Below, piece by piece: positions 6,031 through 12,949 of a DNA stretch of 13,397 nt. Each line of letters starts with the position of its first letter. Positions within the stretch are counted from its first letter, which is position 1. Both the position numbers and the translations under genes were made by a program. The stretch is from NCBI GenBank assembly GCA_013140465.1, contig JABFST010000484.1, positions 1 through 13,397 of the forward strand, given 5' to 3'. Below the pieces are notes generated by a model that did not search any database, had not been told where the DNA came from, and saw only the letters and a list, made by a program, of their open reading frames with translations. The DNA comes from Methylococcaceae bacterium. Its GTDB lineage: Bacteria > Pseudomonadota > Gammaproteobacteria > Methylococcales > Methylomonadaceae.

Positions 6031-7040
6031 TATTTCTGTTTATCCCTATGCTGCCAATAATCAGCCGCCAACGCTTGGGCTTGTTGTTGGCTATCGGCTT
6101 TGCCCAATAACTTAAGGGCCACTGCCGCCGTGCCGATAATGCTGGACTCGGCAAACTCGTCTTCAACGCTGCCTTGCCAAATCAACGCCAGCTGGCGTGG
6201 GTCCAGTTGTTCGGACTTCACATGGCGGCGGGTAAAGAAAGCGGGCCAGTTTTCATCAGACAACTCGCCTAAATGCACGCTTTGCACCAAACAGTCCATA
6301 TCCGGGTTACGCTCGGTTTCGCCGCCCTCACCTTTAAGCACTGCCGCATGAGGCTGGCCCAACAACGCCGCCGCCTGTTGGTGTACGGGGCGATAACCGG
6401 GATGGAAAATGCCTTGGATGCTATAAGGCGCATTAAACGGGTTCAGCAAGCGCACTAAGGTATGCACAGGTGAGCGCAAGCCTAAAATGGGCCGCAAGCC
6501 GATAATCTCATGCAGTTTGGGGCAAAAGTGTTCTAACGACAAATAGCTAAAGCCTTGCCCCGCCAATTGCTGCTGAGCTTGTCCTATAGAGCTGGCGGCA
6601 CTTAAGCCCAAATAGGCCAAGGCTTCTTGTGTGTACAAACGGTCTTGGTTAGGGCCGGTTGCCCCGTGCATAAACACGCGCGTGCCGTTATCGGCCAGCA
6701 ATAAGGCCGACAATAAAAACCACGGCAAATGGCGGCGTTTGCCAGCGTAAGATGACCAATCCAAGTCCACCGCTGCGGTTTCTGCAAGCTGGCAGAATTC
6801 CCGGGCTGCCAATACGAAGCCCGCCAATTCTTCTGGCGATTCTTCCTTAACCCGCATCAACATTAAAAATGCGCCCAATTGTATAGGCAGCACTTCATCC
6901 GCTAGGATCATTTTCATCGCCTGATAGGCTTCCGATTGGGTCAGCGGCCTAGAGCCTTTTTTGCCTTTGCCTAAAATGCGCACATATTCGGCAAACGGAT
7001 GTTCGGGCTGGTCGGATTGTTCGTGGTGGGTAAACGTCAT
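6021..7040 (-). CDS. ybiB: TrpD2/YbiB-family protein (anthranilate phosphoribosyltransferase-like)
   Basis: A 339-residue protein of the glycosyltransferase family 3 fold, close in pattern to YbiB (320 residues in E. coli). Members look like anthranilate phosphoribosyltransferase (TrpD), but E. coli YbiB binds nucleic acids and is not a tryptophan enzyme. The helical N-terminal domain (15-75: HPFAEYVRILGKGKKGSRPLT, then VLPIQLGAFLMLMRVKEESPEELAGF) is typical. The TrpD phosphate-binding GTGGD loop is absent; in its place stands YAGKRRHLPWFLLSALLLA (98-116). KGEGGETERNPD (236-247) is another mark of this subfamily. The context supports this over TrpD: there is no other trp gene, and its ATG overlaps the cyoE stop (ATGA), which suggests translational coupling. 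Its stop overlaps the PilZ gene's 3' end by 10 bp. The symbol is by family resemblance. Confidence 0.85.
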   Translation of the reverse strand: MTFTHHEQSDQPEHPFAEYVRILGKGKKGSRPLTQSEAYQAMKMILADEVLPIQLGAFLMLMRVKEESPEELAGFVLAAREFCQLAETAAVDLDWSSYAGKRRHLPWFLLSALLLADNGTRVFMHGATGPNQDRLYTQEALAYLGLSAASSIGQAQQQLAGQGFSYLSLEHFCPKLHEIIGLRPILGLRSPVHTLVRLLNPFNAPYSIQGIFHPGYRPVHQQAAALLGQPHAAVLKGEGGETERNPDMDCLVQSVHLGELSDENWPAFFTRRHVKSEQLDPRQLALIWQGSVEDEFAESSIIGTAAVALKLLGKADSQQQAQALAADYWQHRDKQKYQG

Positions 7041-7924
7041 AGGGTTACGCGCAAATAATGGTCAATAAGCAAGGCCGCAAACAACACGGTGATATAAACA
7101 ATGGAATACACAAACGTCCGCATCGCGGTTTTATTGTCTTTAGTGCGCATCATCAGAATGGCAAAATAAATAAAGCCTATGTCCAAAATGAGTGCCGACA
7201 AGCCGTACAACACGCCACTCATGCCCGTCAAATACGGCAGCAAGGTCACGCACAGCAACAAAATGGTGTACAGCAAAATTTGCAAACGGGTAAATGCCAC
7301 GCCGTGGGTCACTGGTAACATCGGGATGTTCACCTTGGCATATTCTTCGCGTCGGGCAATCGCCAAGGCCCAAAAATGCGGCGGTGTCCACACGAATATA
7401 ATTAAGGTGAGCTGCAAAGCAAAGGCATGGATTTCCCCGGTCATCGCGCACCAGCCCAGCAATGGCGGGGTGGCGCCAAAAATGCCGCCGATCACGATGT
7501 TTTGCGGGGTGGCGCGTTTAAGGTATAAGGTATAAATAATCGCATAACCAAACAGCGACAAAAACGTCAGCACCGCCGTCAAGGTATTGACCAGCAACAC
7601 CAGAATCAGCATCGCCGCCACCCCTAACACTGCCGCAAACGTCAGTACCTTGGCCGAGGTTAAATTACCCGTCGCTAACGGGCGTTTTTCGGTACGCGCC
7701 ATCAGCGCATCGGCTTTCCTGTCGATAAAATGGTTGATCGCCGCCGCCGAAGACGCGGCAAGGCCGATACCTAGGGTGGCGTAAATAAACAAACCGATAG
7801 GCGGAATGCCTGGGACGGCGAGCAACATGCCAACGACCGCGGTGAACAGCATTTCTGCAACCACATTGGGTTTACAGAGGGTGAGGTAATTCTTCCAGGA
7901 GCTGACTGGGGAGATGCTAGGCAT
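7037..7924 (-). CDS. cyoE: Heme O synthase (protoheme IX farnesyltransferase)
   Basis: A 295-residue inner-membrane UbiA-family prenyltransferase that attaches a farnesyl group from farnesyl diphosphate to heme b, giving heme O, which is used directly or converted to heme A for terminal oxidases. N64-HFI-D68-RKA-D72 is the NxxxDxxxD Mg-diphosphate site. The ARTEKRPLATG segment after it, YLKRATPQNIVIGG, and FVWTPPHFWALAIARREEYAKVNIPMLP are characteristic of CyoE/CtaB. Nine hydrophobic segments can be traced along the chain, as in the family. The length is typical. It is the first gene of a two-gene unit with ybiB (4-bp ATGA overlap). No oxidase subunit or heme A synthase (ctaA) gene is in view; if present they lie elsewhere. 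It is divergent from the M16 peptidase operon across about 100 bp. Confidence 0.96.
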   Translation of the reverse strand: MPSISPVSSWKNYLTLCKPNVVAEMLFTAVVGMLLAVPGIPPIGLFIYATLGIGLAASSAAAINHFIDRKADALMARTEKRPLATGNLTSAKVLTFAAVLGVAAMLILVLLVNTLTAVLTFLSLFGYAIIYTLYLKRATPQNIVIGGIFGATPPLLGWCAMTGEIHAFALQLTLIIFVWTPPHFWALAIARREEYAKVNIPMLPVTHGVAFTRLQILLYTILLLCVTLLPYLTGMSGVLYGLSALILDIGFIYFAILMMRTKDNKTAMRTFVYSIVYITVLFAALLIDHYLRVTL

Positions 7925-8014
7925 GGTTTAATAAATTCCAACTTGACTATTATTGTATAGAATACCGTGAACTATCAGTTATTGAAATAGTCCGACGCGC
8001 TTACCACCATGAAT

Positions 8015-8021
8015 GAGGGAG
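8015..8021 (+). promoter_or_regulatory. Shine-Dalgarno sequence that sets the M16 peptidase start
   Basis: GAGGGAG lies 2 bases before the ATG at 8024, with its GAGG part 5 bases away. It favours this ATG over the in-frame ATG at 8009, which has no such sequence before it. Confidence 0.65.
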
Positions 8022-8023
8022 TT

Positions 8024-9379
8024 ATGAAAAATCGTATATTGTATGCCGTTTTCCTGTGCCTGCCTGTGTATAACAGCAGTGCCGCTACAAAAGTTGCCGA
8101 ACATAAATTAGCCAACGGATTAAAAGTCTTGGTGCAAGAAGACCACCGCTCACCTGTTGTGGTCTCGCAAGTCTGGTATAAAGTAGGCTCCAGCTACGAA
8201 CCGGGCGGCATTACCGGGGCATCGCACATGCTCGAACACATGATGTTTAAAGGCACCGACAAACATGCTGCGGGTGAGTTTTCGCGGATCATTGCTGAAA
8301 ACGGCAGCGATGAAAACGCTTTTACTGGCCAAGATTACACGGCTTATTTCCAAACGATGGAATCTTCTCGGCTAGCCGTCAGTTTTGAGCTAGAAGCCGA
8401 CCGGATGCGCAGCCTACATTTATTGCCCGAAGAACTCAAAAAAGAATTGGAAGTCGTCACCGAAGAACGCCGGATGCGCACCGAAGACAATCCCCAAGCC
8501 AAAATGCAGGAACACTTCAATGCGATGGCGTTTGCCAGCAGCCCTTACAAACACCCGGTCATCGGTTGGCCTTCGGACATTGCCAATTACACCGTAGAGG
8601 ATCTGCAAGCCTGGTACCAACGCTGGTATGCCCCCAATAACGCCACCTTAGTGGTCGTGGGTGATGTGCAAGCCCAAGCCGTGTTTGACTTGGCAGAAAA
8701 ATATTTTGGCCCGCTCAAACCCAGCGACATCAAGCCCTTAAAACCACAAACCGAAATCGACCAACTCGGCGTGCGCAAAATGACTATAAAAGTCCCCGCC
8801 AAATTGCCGTCCATCGTCATGGGCTATAAAGTGCCGGTCTTAAAAACTGCCAGCCAAGAAAGCGATGTCTATGCCCTAGAAGTGTTGGCAGGTGTCTTAG
8901 ATGGCGGCAGTGGCGCACGCTTAAGCACCACCTTGGTACGCGGCAAACAAATCGCCGTTGCCGCAGGAGCGGGCTACAGCATGACCTCGCGCTTATCCGA
9001 CCTGTTTTTGCTGGAAGCCACACCCGCAGAAGGCAAAACCTTAGCCGACATGGAAACCGCCTTAAAAGCCGAAGTTAAAAAACTGCAAGATAAATTGGTC
9101 AGCCCTGATGAGCTGCAACGCATCAAAGCCCAAGTCTTAGCCAGCGACGTGTACCAACGCGATTCCAATTTTTATCAGGCCATGCAACTAGGCACGCTTG
9201 AAACCGTCGGCTTGGGCTGGCAAAAAGCCGATGAATACGTCCCCAAAATCAACCAAGTGACCGCAGAGCAAGTCCGCGATGCTGCCCGCAAGTATTTGTT
9301 GGAAGACCACCTTAACATCGCCTACCTAGAACCACAAACCATGACCACCGCCACTGCTAAAAACAAAGGGGCCCACTAA
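8024..9379 (+). CDS. M16 family zinc metallopeptidase, active subunit (exported)
   Basis: A 451-residue periplasmic peptidase of family M16 (processing-peptidase/pitrilysin type). Residues 1-20 are a signal peptide (MKNRILYAVFLCLPVYNSSA). The inverted zinc motif HxxEH is H68-ML-E71-H72, and the third ligand is Glu148 in VVTEERR, 76 residues after His72 as in mitochondrial processing peptidase beta. The rest is the paired M16 N and C domains. It overlaps by one base the next gene, which encodes an M16 protein without the zinc motif. This is the arrangement of two-chain M16B peptidases, where both subunits form the closed catalytic chamber. Substrates are probably peptides or unfolded segments, but nothing here names one. 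The start was chosen by signal peptide and Shine-Dalgarno. Confidence 0.93.
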   Translation: MKNRILYAVFLCLPVYNSSAATKVAEHKLANGLKVLVQEDHRSPVVVSQVWYKVGSSYEPGGITGASHMLEHMMFKGTDKHAAGEFSRIIAENGSDENAFTGQDYTAYFQTMESSRLAVSFELEADRMRSLHLLPEELKKELEVVTEERRMRTEDNPQAKMQEHFNAMAFASSPYKHPVIGWPSDIANYTVEDLQAWYQRWYAPNNATLVVVGDVQAQAVFDLAEKYFGPLKPSDIKPLKPQTEIDQLGVRKMTIKVPAKLPSIVMGYKVPVLKTASQESDVYALEVLAGVLDGGSGARLSTTLVRGKQIAVAAGAGYSMTSRLSDLFLLEATPAEGKTLADMETALKAEVKKLQDKLVSPDELQRIKAQVLASDVYQRDSNFYQAMQLGTLETVGLGWQKADEYVPKINQVTAEQVRDAARKYLLEDHLNIAYLEPQTMTTATAKNKGAH

Positions 9380-10698
9380 TGCGCATTACCGCTTATTTAA
9401 CAGGACTACTCTTACTGGGGCTGAGCCAATCCGGCTTTGCCGCCGCCAAAATAGACCACTGGCAAACCAGCCAAGGCAGCCGTGTTTACTATGTGCGCAC
9501 CGAAGGCTTGCCGATGGTGGACATCCAAGTCGTTTTTGATGCGGGCAGCGCGCGCGACGGACAGCAATTTGGCCTCGCCACGCTCACCACCGACTTAATG
9601 GAAACAGGTGCAGGAAAATGGAATGCCGACGACATCGCCCAGCGCTTTGAAAGCATAGGCGCCAAATTTGGTGCCAGCAGCAGCATCGACATGGCGACGG
9701 TGTCATTGCGCACTTTAACCGAACCCGCCTTGTTTGCCAAAGCCCTAGAGACCCTACAAGTCATCCTCAGCAAACCGACTTTTAAAGAGGCCGACTTTAA
9801 ACGCGAAAAAAGCCGGACCTTGGCAGGGCTTAAACAACAGGAAGAATCACCCGCCGAATTTGCCAGCATCGCTTTCTATAATGCCCTTTACGGCAACCAC
9901 CCGTATGCCCACCCCGAATCCGGCACTTTAACCACTGTTGCCGCCCTTAAAAGCGCCGATGTCCGCCGTTTTTACCAAAACCACTATGTCGCGGCGAATG
10001 CCATTGTCGTCATCGTCGGCGACTTGACCAAACCCCAAGCCGAACAGGCTGCCGAACAACTGCTGTCCGGCTTGCCGATAGGCAAAAAACCGCCCGCTTT
10101 ACCCGATGTTGCGCCGCTCACTCAGGCCAAAGTCCAGCACATCGAATTTCCGTCCACCCAAACCCATGTGTTAGTCGGTTTGCCGGGTACTTTCCGTAAA
10201 GACCCCGATTATTACAGCCTGTATGTCGGCAACCACATCTTGGGCGGCGGCAGCTTGGTGTCCAAACTGTTTGATGAAGTCAGGGAAAAACGCGGCTTGG
10301 CCTATAGTGCTAACAGTGCGTTTATCCCGATGCTTAAGCCCGGGCCGTTTTTGGTCAGTCTGCAAACCCGCAACGACCAAACCCCACAAGCCCTACAAGT
10401 GCTTAACCAAACCCTTAACGATTTTATCGCCAAAGGCCCCAGCGAAGCCGAACTGACCGCCGCCAAGAAAAACATCACGGGTGGGTTTGCGATGCGTTTT
10501 GACACCAATAAAGAACTGTCCACTTATGTCGCCATGATCGGTTTTTACGACATGCCCTTGGATTATTTGGACACCTTCCAACAAAAAACCGAACAAGTCA
10601 CGGTGGCCTCGATTACCGATGCCTTTAAACGCCGCGTCAACCCCGCTTTATTGCAAACCATCACCGTCGGCAAAGCGCCCGCAACAAGTGGCAAATAA
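9379..10698 (+). CDS. M16 family peptidase-like protein, non-catalytic partner subunit
   Basis: A 439-residue exported M16 homologue. A signal peptide occupies about residues 1-22 (LTGLLLLGLSQSGFAAA). At the place of HxxEH the sequence reads FGLATLTTDLMETG, with no His or Glu pair, so it cannot bind catalytic zinc. The C-terminal domain keeps the conserved Arg/Tyr region, R302-EKRGLA-Y309, which in M16 enzymes helps hold substrate. It is therefore read as the alpha-like partner of the preceding active subunit. Expression is coupled: its ATG shares a base with the upstream stop (TAATG), and AAAGGGG stands about 8 bases before it. Its end overlaps the proposed rsmD start. Pairs of this kind upstream of rsmD are common in gammaproteobacteria. 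Confidence 0.92.
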   Translation: MRITAYLTGLLLLGLSQSGFAAAKIDHWQTSQGSRVYYVRTEGLPMVDIQVVFDAGSARDGQQFGLATLTTDLMETGAGKWNADDIAQRFESIGAKFGASSSIDMATVSLRTLTEPALFAKALETLQVILSKPTFKEADFKREKSRTLAGLKQQEESPAEFASIAFYNALYGNHPYAHPESGTLTTVAALKSADVRRFYQNHYVAANAIVVIVGDLTKPQAEQAAEQLLSGLPIGKKPPALPDVAPLTQAKVQHIEFPSTQTHVLVGLPGTFRKDPDYYSLYVGNHILGGGSLVSKLFDEVREKRGLAYSANSAFIPMLKPGPFLVSLQTRNDQTPQALQVLNQTLNDFIAKGPSEAELTAAKKNITGGFAMRFDTNKELSTYVAMIGFYDMPLDYLDTFQQKTEQVTVASITDAFKRRVNPALLQTITVGKAPATSGK

Positions 10699-11248
10699 GC
10701 TTAGGATCATCGCGGGCAACTGGCGCAGCCGCAACATCCACTTCAACGATGCGCCGGGTCTGCGCCCCACACCCGCGCGGGTGCGTGAAACCGTATTCAA
10801 CTGGCTAAACTACGACATTATCGGCAGCCGCTGCCTGGACTTATACGCGGGCAGCGGCGCACTCAGCTTTGAAGCCGCCTCACGCGGCGCCAAAGCGGTC
10901 GTGCAAGTTGAAAACAACCCGCAAACCTGCCGCACGCTAAAAGAAAACGCCGTCACCCTTGCCGCCGACCATATCAAGCTCGTGCAGTCCGACGTGTTTA
11001 AGTTTTTGGCTGGCGATGCCCAAACCTTCGACATTGTGTTTATCGACCCGCCGTTTCACCAAGGTTTGGCCTTACAAACCTGCCATTGGCTAGAAGACAA
11101 ACAGTGGCTAAGCCCCCATGCCAAAATTTATCTGGAAGCGGAAAGCAGCTTAAAACTAGATGGATTTCCAGACGGATGGCAGTTGCTAAAAAGCAAAGTG
11201 GCAGGGGATGTGGGCTATCATTTGCTCCAGAGGAATGCCGTATCATGA
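10688..11248 (+). CDS. rsmD: 16S rRNA (guanine966-N2)-methyltransferase RsmD
   Basis: A 186-residue SAM-dependent methyltransferase that modifies G966 of 16S rRNA during 30S assembly. It opens with the typical KLRIIAGNWRSRNI and GLRPTPARVRETVFNWL. The SAM-binding motif I is DLYAGSGALSFEAASRG (51-67), and the catalytic motif is D120-PPF. The C-terminal VAGDVGYHLLQR matches the family end. The start is the GTG at 10688, which places the first conserved block at the usual distance from the N-terminus; it overlaps the upstream M16 stop by 11 bases. The frame continues upstream to an ATG at 10619, but that would add 23 residues encoded inside the M16 gene. Its stop overlaps the next gene's ATG (ATGA). 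In many relatives coaD follows rsmD; here it does not. Confidence 0.93.
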   Translation: MANKLRIIAGNWRSRNIHFNDAPGLRPTPARVRETVFNWLNYDIIGSRCLDLYAGSGALSFEAASRGAKAVVQVENNPQTCRTLKENAVTLAADHIKLVQSDVFKFLAGDAQTFDIVFIDPPFHQGLALQTCHWLEDKQWLSPHAKIYLEAESSLKLDGFPDGWQLLKSKVAGDVGYHLLQRNAVS

Positions 11249-11643
11249 TTAACACCCAACTCGACCACAGTGGTTTAAATGTTGCCGATTTAGCTACCAG
11301 CATAGCCTTTTACCAAGACCTGTTCGGGTTTGCGCTGATTGCGCAATGGGATGACCCCAAGCAAGCGTTTATCGGCGCTGGTGACGCCGTGCTGGGCCTG
11401 ATCGAACAGCCAGATTATGATTACCACGCCTACACGATGGCACACTTGGCTTTTTCCTGCACCGCGCCTGACTTCCCGAACCTAGTCGAAAAAGTTCAGG
11501 CACTGGGCTTGGACATAGTTTCTGGCCCCAAACAACAACGCGACGGTGAAACCCTGTTGTTCCGTGATCCTTCGGGCAATATTTTAGAAGTTTGCTATCC
11601 GGCGATGGGCGTATGGCAAGCTTTGCAAAGTGCCAACGCCTAA
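11245..11643 (+). CDS. VOC / glyoxalase-fold protein
   Basis: A 132-residue protein of the vicinal oxygen chelate superfamily, with paired beta-alpha-beta modules. The first module starts LDHSGLNVADLATSIAFYQD, with His8 as a likely metal ligand. The second holds MAHLAFSC (His67) and ends LFRDPSGNILEV with Glu115, a usual last ligand. The pattern resembles glyoxalase I-type and lactoylglutathione lyase-like proteins, but the family also includes dioxygenases, isomerases and resistance proteins, so no substrate is assigned. It starts at the ATG at 11245, which overlaps the rsmD stop by 4 bp; AGAGGA about 10 bases upstream is a possible ribosome site. The frame is open much further upstream, inside rsmD, without homology. 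It is the last gene of the M16-rsmD unit. Confidence 0.87.
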   Translation: MINTQLDHSGLNVADLATSIAFYQDLFGFALIAQWDDPKQAFIGAGDAVLGLIEQPDYDYHAYTMAHLAFSCTAPDFPNLVEKVQALGLDIVSGPKQQRDGETLLFRDPSGNILEVCYPAMGVWQALQSANA

Positions 11644-11648
11644 ATAAT

Positions 11649-11678
11649 TAGCTTATACGCCAACGGTTTGTATAGCTA
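11649..11678 (+). terminator. Weak hairpin after the VOC gene
   Basis: TAGCTTATAC (11649-11658) can pair with GTATAGCTA (11670-11678) if one T bulges out. No T-run follows, so it is at best a weak terminator of the M16-rsmD-VOC transcript. Confidence 0.3.
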
Positions 11679-11743
11679 AACTTTATGAGGCAAAAAGAGG
11701 GATGTTCAGGGTAGATTGCCTTTAGTCAAGCAATGACGGCTAG

Positions 11744-11805
11744 AGTGCAACGGCTTTAGACGTTGGTTTGTCGGTAATTCAGCTAGGTCTAAAGCCGTTG
11801 TAATT
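11744..11805 (+). repeat. Dispersed palindromic repeat, copy 2
   Basis: CAACGGCTTTAGAC (11748-11761) and GTCTAAAGCCGTTG (11787-11800) form a perfect 14-bp inverted repeat around a 25-base middle. The left end repeats, in reverse complement, the right end of the element at 3554-3620 over 22 bp, and the middle is also similar. It lies between the convergent VOC and peroxiredoxin genes. Confidence 0.75.
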
Positions 11806-11874
11806 CGCAGAATTGATTGGTGATTGGATTAGTCACGTCAAGGCATCCGCCTCAGCAAACACATCCAACACGCA

Positions 11875-12414
11875 CTACTGTCCAGACTGCAAACGCTTTA
11901 ATTCATCAACCACCCGCCGCGCATCCAAAGCGGGATCAACATCGTCATCAATTTGGCGTATGACCAGGCTAGGATCGATGATAAAAGTCCAACGTTTTGC
12001 CATTGTTAAAACCGGCATTTTTACCCCATACGCGTTCGTGGTCTTCGCATCAGGGTCAGACAGTAACTTAAATGCCAATTTATGTTCTTGATGAAAGTCT
12101 TGTAAGTTTTTAACTTCATCGGTGCTTACGCCATAGACTTCGGCATTTTGTTGGCGTATGGAGGCAATGGCATCACGAAACGCACAGGCTTGTTTGGTGC
12201 AGCCTGGAGTGCCAGCCTTGGGATAAAAATACAGCACCGTCCAACCTTTGCCTTGGCGTTCGGACAAATTGACCACGCTGCCGTCTTGGGCTTGCAATTG
12301 GAACAAAGGTGCGGGCTGACCAAGCAGCACGGCATCTGCATGGCTAGGGGCGCAAAAAGGCAACCACGATAACAATAAGAGGCATTTTTTAAGGCTAAAT
12401 CTTGATTTTTGCAT
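11875..12414 (-). CDS. Exported PrxQ/Bcp-type peroxiredoxin
   Basis: A 179-residue thiol peroxidase of the BCP/PrxQ family, which reduces hydrogen peroxide and organic hydroperoxides. The active segment YFYPKAGTPGCTKQACAFRD holds the peroxidatic Cys72 in TPxC and the resolving Cys77 five residues on, the arrangement of PrxQ enzymes that form an intramolecular disulfide. E. coli Bcp is cytoplasmic and has 156 residues. This protein has an extra N-terminus that reads as a signal peptide (basic QKSRFSLKK, hydrophobic CLLLLSWLPF, cleavage likely after SHA), so it probably works in the periplasm. The electron donor there is unknown. The ATG at 12412-12414 was chosen with AGGTG 6 bases upstream; an in-frame GTG at 12421-12423 falls inside that site. 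It converges on the VOC gene. Confidence 0.92.
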   Translation of the reverse strand: MQKSRFSLKKCLLLLSWLPFCAPSHADAVLLGQPAPLFQLQAQDGSVVNLSERQGKGWTVLYFYPKAGTPGCTKQACAFRDAIASIRQQNAEVYGVSTDEVKNLQDFHQEHKLAFKLLSDPDAKTTNAYGVKMPVLTMAKRWTFIIDPSLVIRQIDDDVDPALDARRVVDELKRLQSGQ

Positions 12415-12485
12415 ACGGGACACCTGTGATTAAAGGGTAAGGGTTTTGTTGGTCTTAGGCGGCACTACCACCGAGTGTTGCGGTC

Positions 12486-12491
12486 ATTATA
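12486..12491 (-). promoter_or_regulatory. Candidate -10 box for the peroxiredoxin gene
   Basis: The minus strand reads TATAAT about 70 bases upstream of the peroxiredoxin ATG. No matching -35 hexamer is clear. Apart from this, 12415-12560 shows nothing I can identify. Confidence 0.3.
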
Positions 12492-12560
12492 TACCTATTG
12501 TCGATGTGCCTATGCTAACTAACACATGTCAGTTTATAGTGAACACACGAAGAAAATCGA

Positions 12561-12786
12561 CATTAATCCCCCTCACCCTACCCTCTCCCTGAAGGCATAA
12601 GTATCTACACACCCCCATAAAGAGCCTTCTCCCACAGGGAGAAGCTTGGGATGAGGGGATTTAACGTGTGCCTCTCCCCAACCCTCTCCCTGTGGGAGAG
12701 GGGGCTATGCACGGTGTAACTTATTGTTTTTATGGTTATTAAAACTTGTGTAGATACTTATGCCTTGAGGGTGAGGGAGTTTAATG
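12561..12786. repeat. Composite nested palindromic repeat
   Basis: Outer arms CATTAA (12561-12566) with CCCTCACCCT (12570-12579) are mirrored by AGGGTGAGGG (12768-12777) with TTAATG (12781-12786). Within lies an element with 19-bp terminal inverted repeats, listed separately, that itself holds two hairpins. The CCCTCACCC/CTCTCCC type of sequence is a widespread dispersed intergenic repeat of proteobacteria. This composite fills most of the 445-bp gap between the peroxiredoxin gene and the tRNA. Confidence 0.75.
12592..12766. mobile_element. MITE-like element with 19-bp terminal inverted repeats
   Basis: AAGGCATAAGTATCTACAC (12592-12610) and its exact reverse complement (12748-12766) bound a 175-bp segment. 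Inside are two hairpins in opposite orientation: CTTCTCCC/GGGAGAAG (12626-12644, loop ACA) and CCCTCTCCC/GGGAGAGGG (12682-12702, loop TGT). The second is largely the inverted copy of the first. No transposase is encoded and I see no clear target duplication, so mobility is inferred from the terminal repeats only. Confidence 0.55.
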
Positions 12787-12820
12787 TAAATTTATCAGCG
12801 TCGGACTCTATAACGCGCAT

Positions 12821-12855
12821 AAAAAAACCCGCTAAGCGCAAGCTTGCGGGTTTTT
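12821..12855 (-). terminator. Strong bidirectional-type terminator after tRNA-Leu
   Basis: AAAAACCCGC (12823-12832) and GCGGGTTTTT (12846-12855) are exact complements, with an extra AAGC-GCAA-GCTT stem in the loop. On the minus strand the GC stem is followed by a run of seven Ts, a few bases past the CCA end of the tRNA, so it should end the secG-tRNA transcript. Confidence 0.85.
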
Positions 12856-12860
12856 AAGTT

Positions 12861-12945
12861 TGGTACCGATGGCCGGATTTGAACCGGCACGACTTGCGTC
12901 ACCACCCCCTCAAGATGGCGTGTCTACCAATTTCACCACATCGGC
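12861..12945 (-). tRNA. tRNA-Leu (anticodon GAG)
   Basis: An 85-base class II tRNA. The acceptor stem GCCGATG pairs with CATCGGT (first pair G-U), followed by A and an encoded CCA. The D-arm is GTGAAATTGGTAGAC. The anticodon stem is CCATC/GGTGG with loop TTGAGGG, giving GAG at 12909-12911. A variable arm (GACGCAAGTC) and the T-arm GCCGGTTCAAATCCGGC follow. It closely resembles E. coli tRNA-Leu(GAG), which also lies just after secG (leuU). It decodes CUC and CUU. The secG stop is only 4 bases upstream, so the tRNA is very probably cut from the secG transcript by RNase P. Confidence 0.97.
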
Positions 12946-12949
12946 TTGG

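Noticed and set aside
6021..7040. Tryptophan-pathway trpD
   Set aside because: The GTGGD phosphate-binding loop is missing, subfamily motifs fit TrpD2/YbiB, and no other trp gene is nearby.
7943..7963. sigma-70 promoter TTGACT...TAGAAT upstream of the M16 operon
   Set aside because: The hexamers are only about 7-9 bases apart, too close for a standard promoter.
9489..9869. 126-codon minus-strand frame inside the second M16 gene
   Set aside because: Antisense shadow of a well-supported M16 gene; no domain and no ribosome site.
11086..11244. Upstream extension of the VOC gene
   Set aside because: It lies inside rsmD in another frame and has no homology; the ATG at 11245 starts exactly at the VOC fold.
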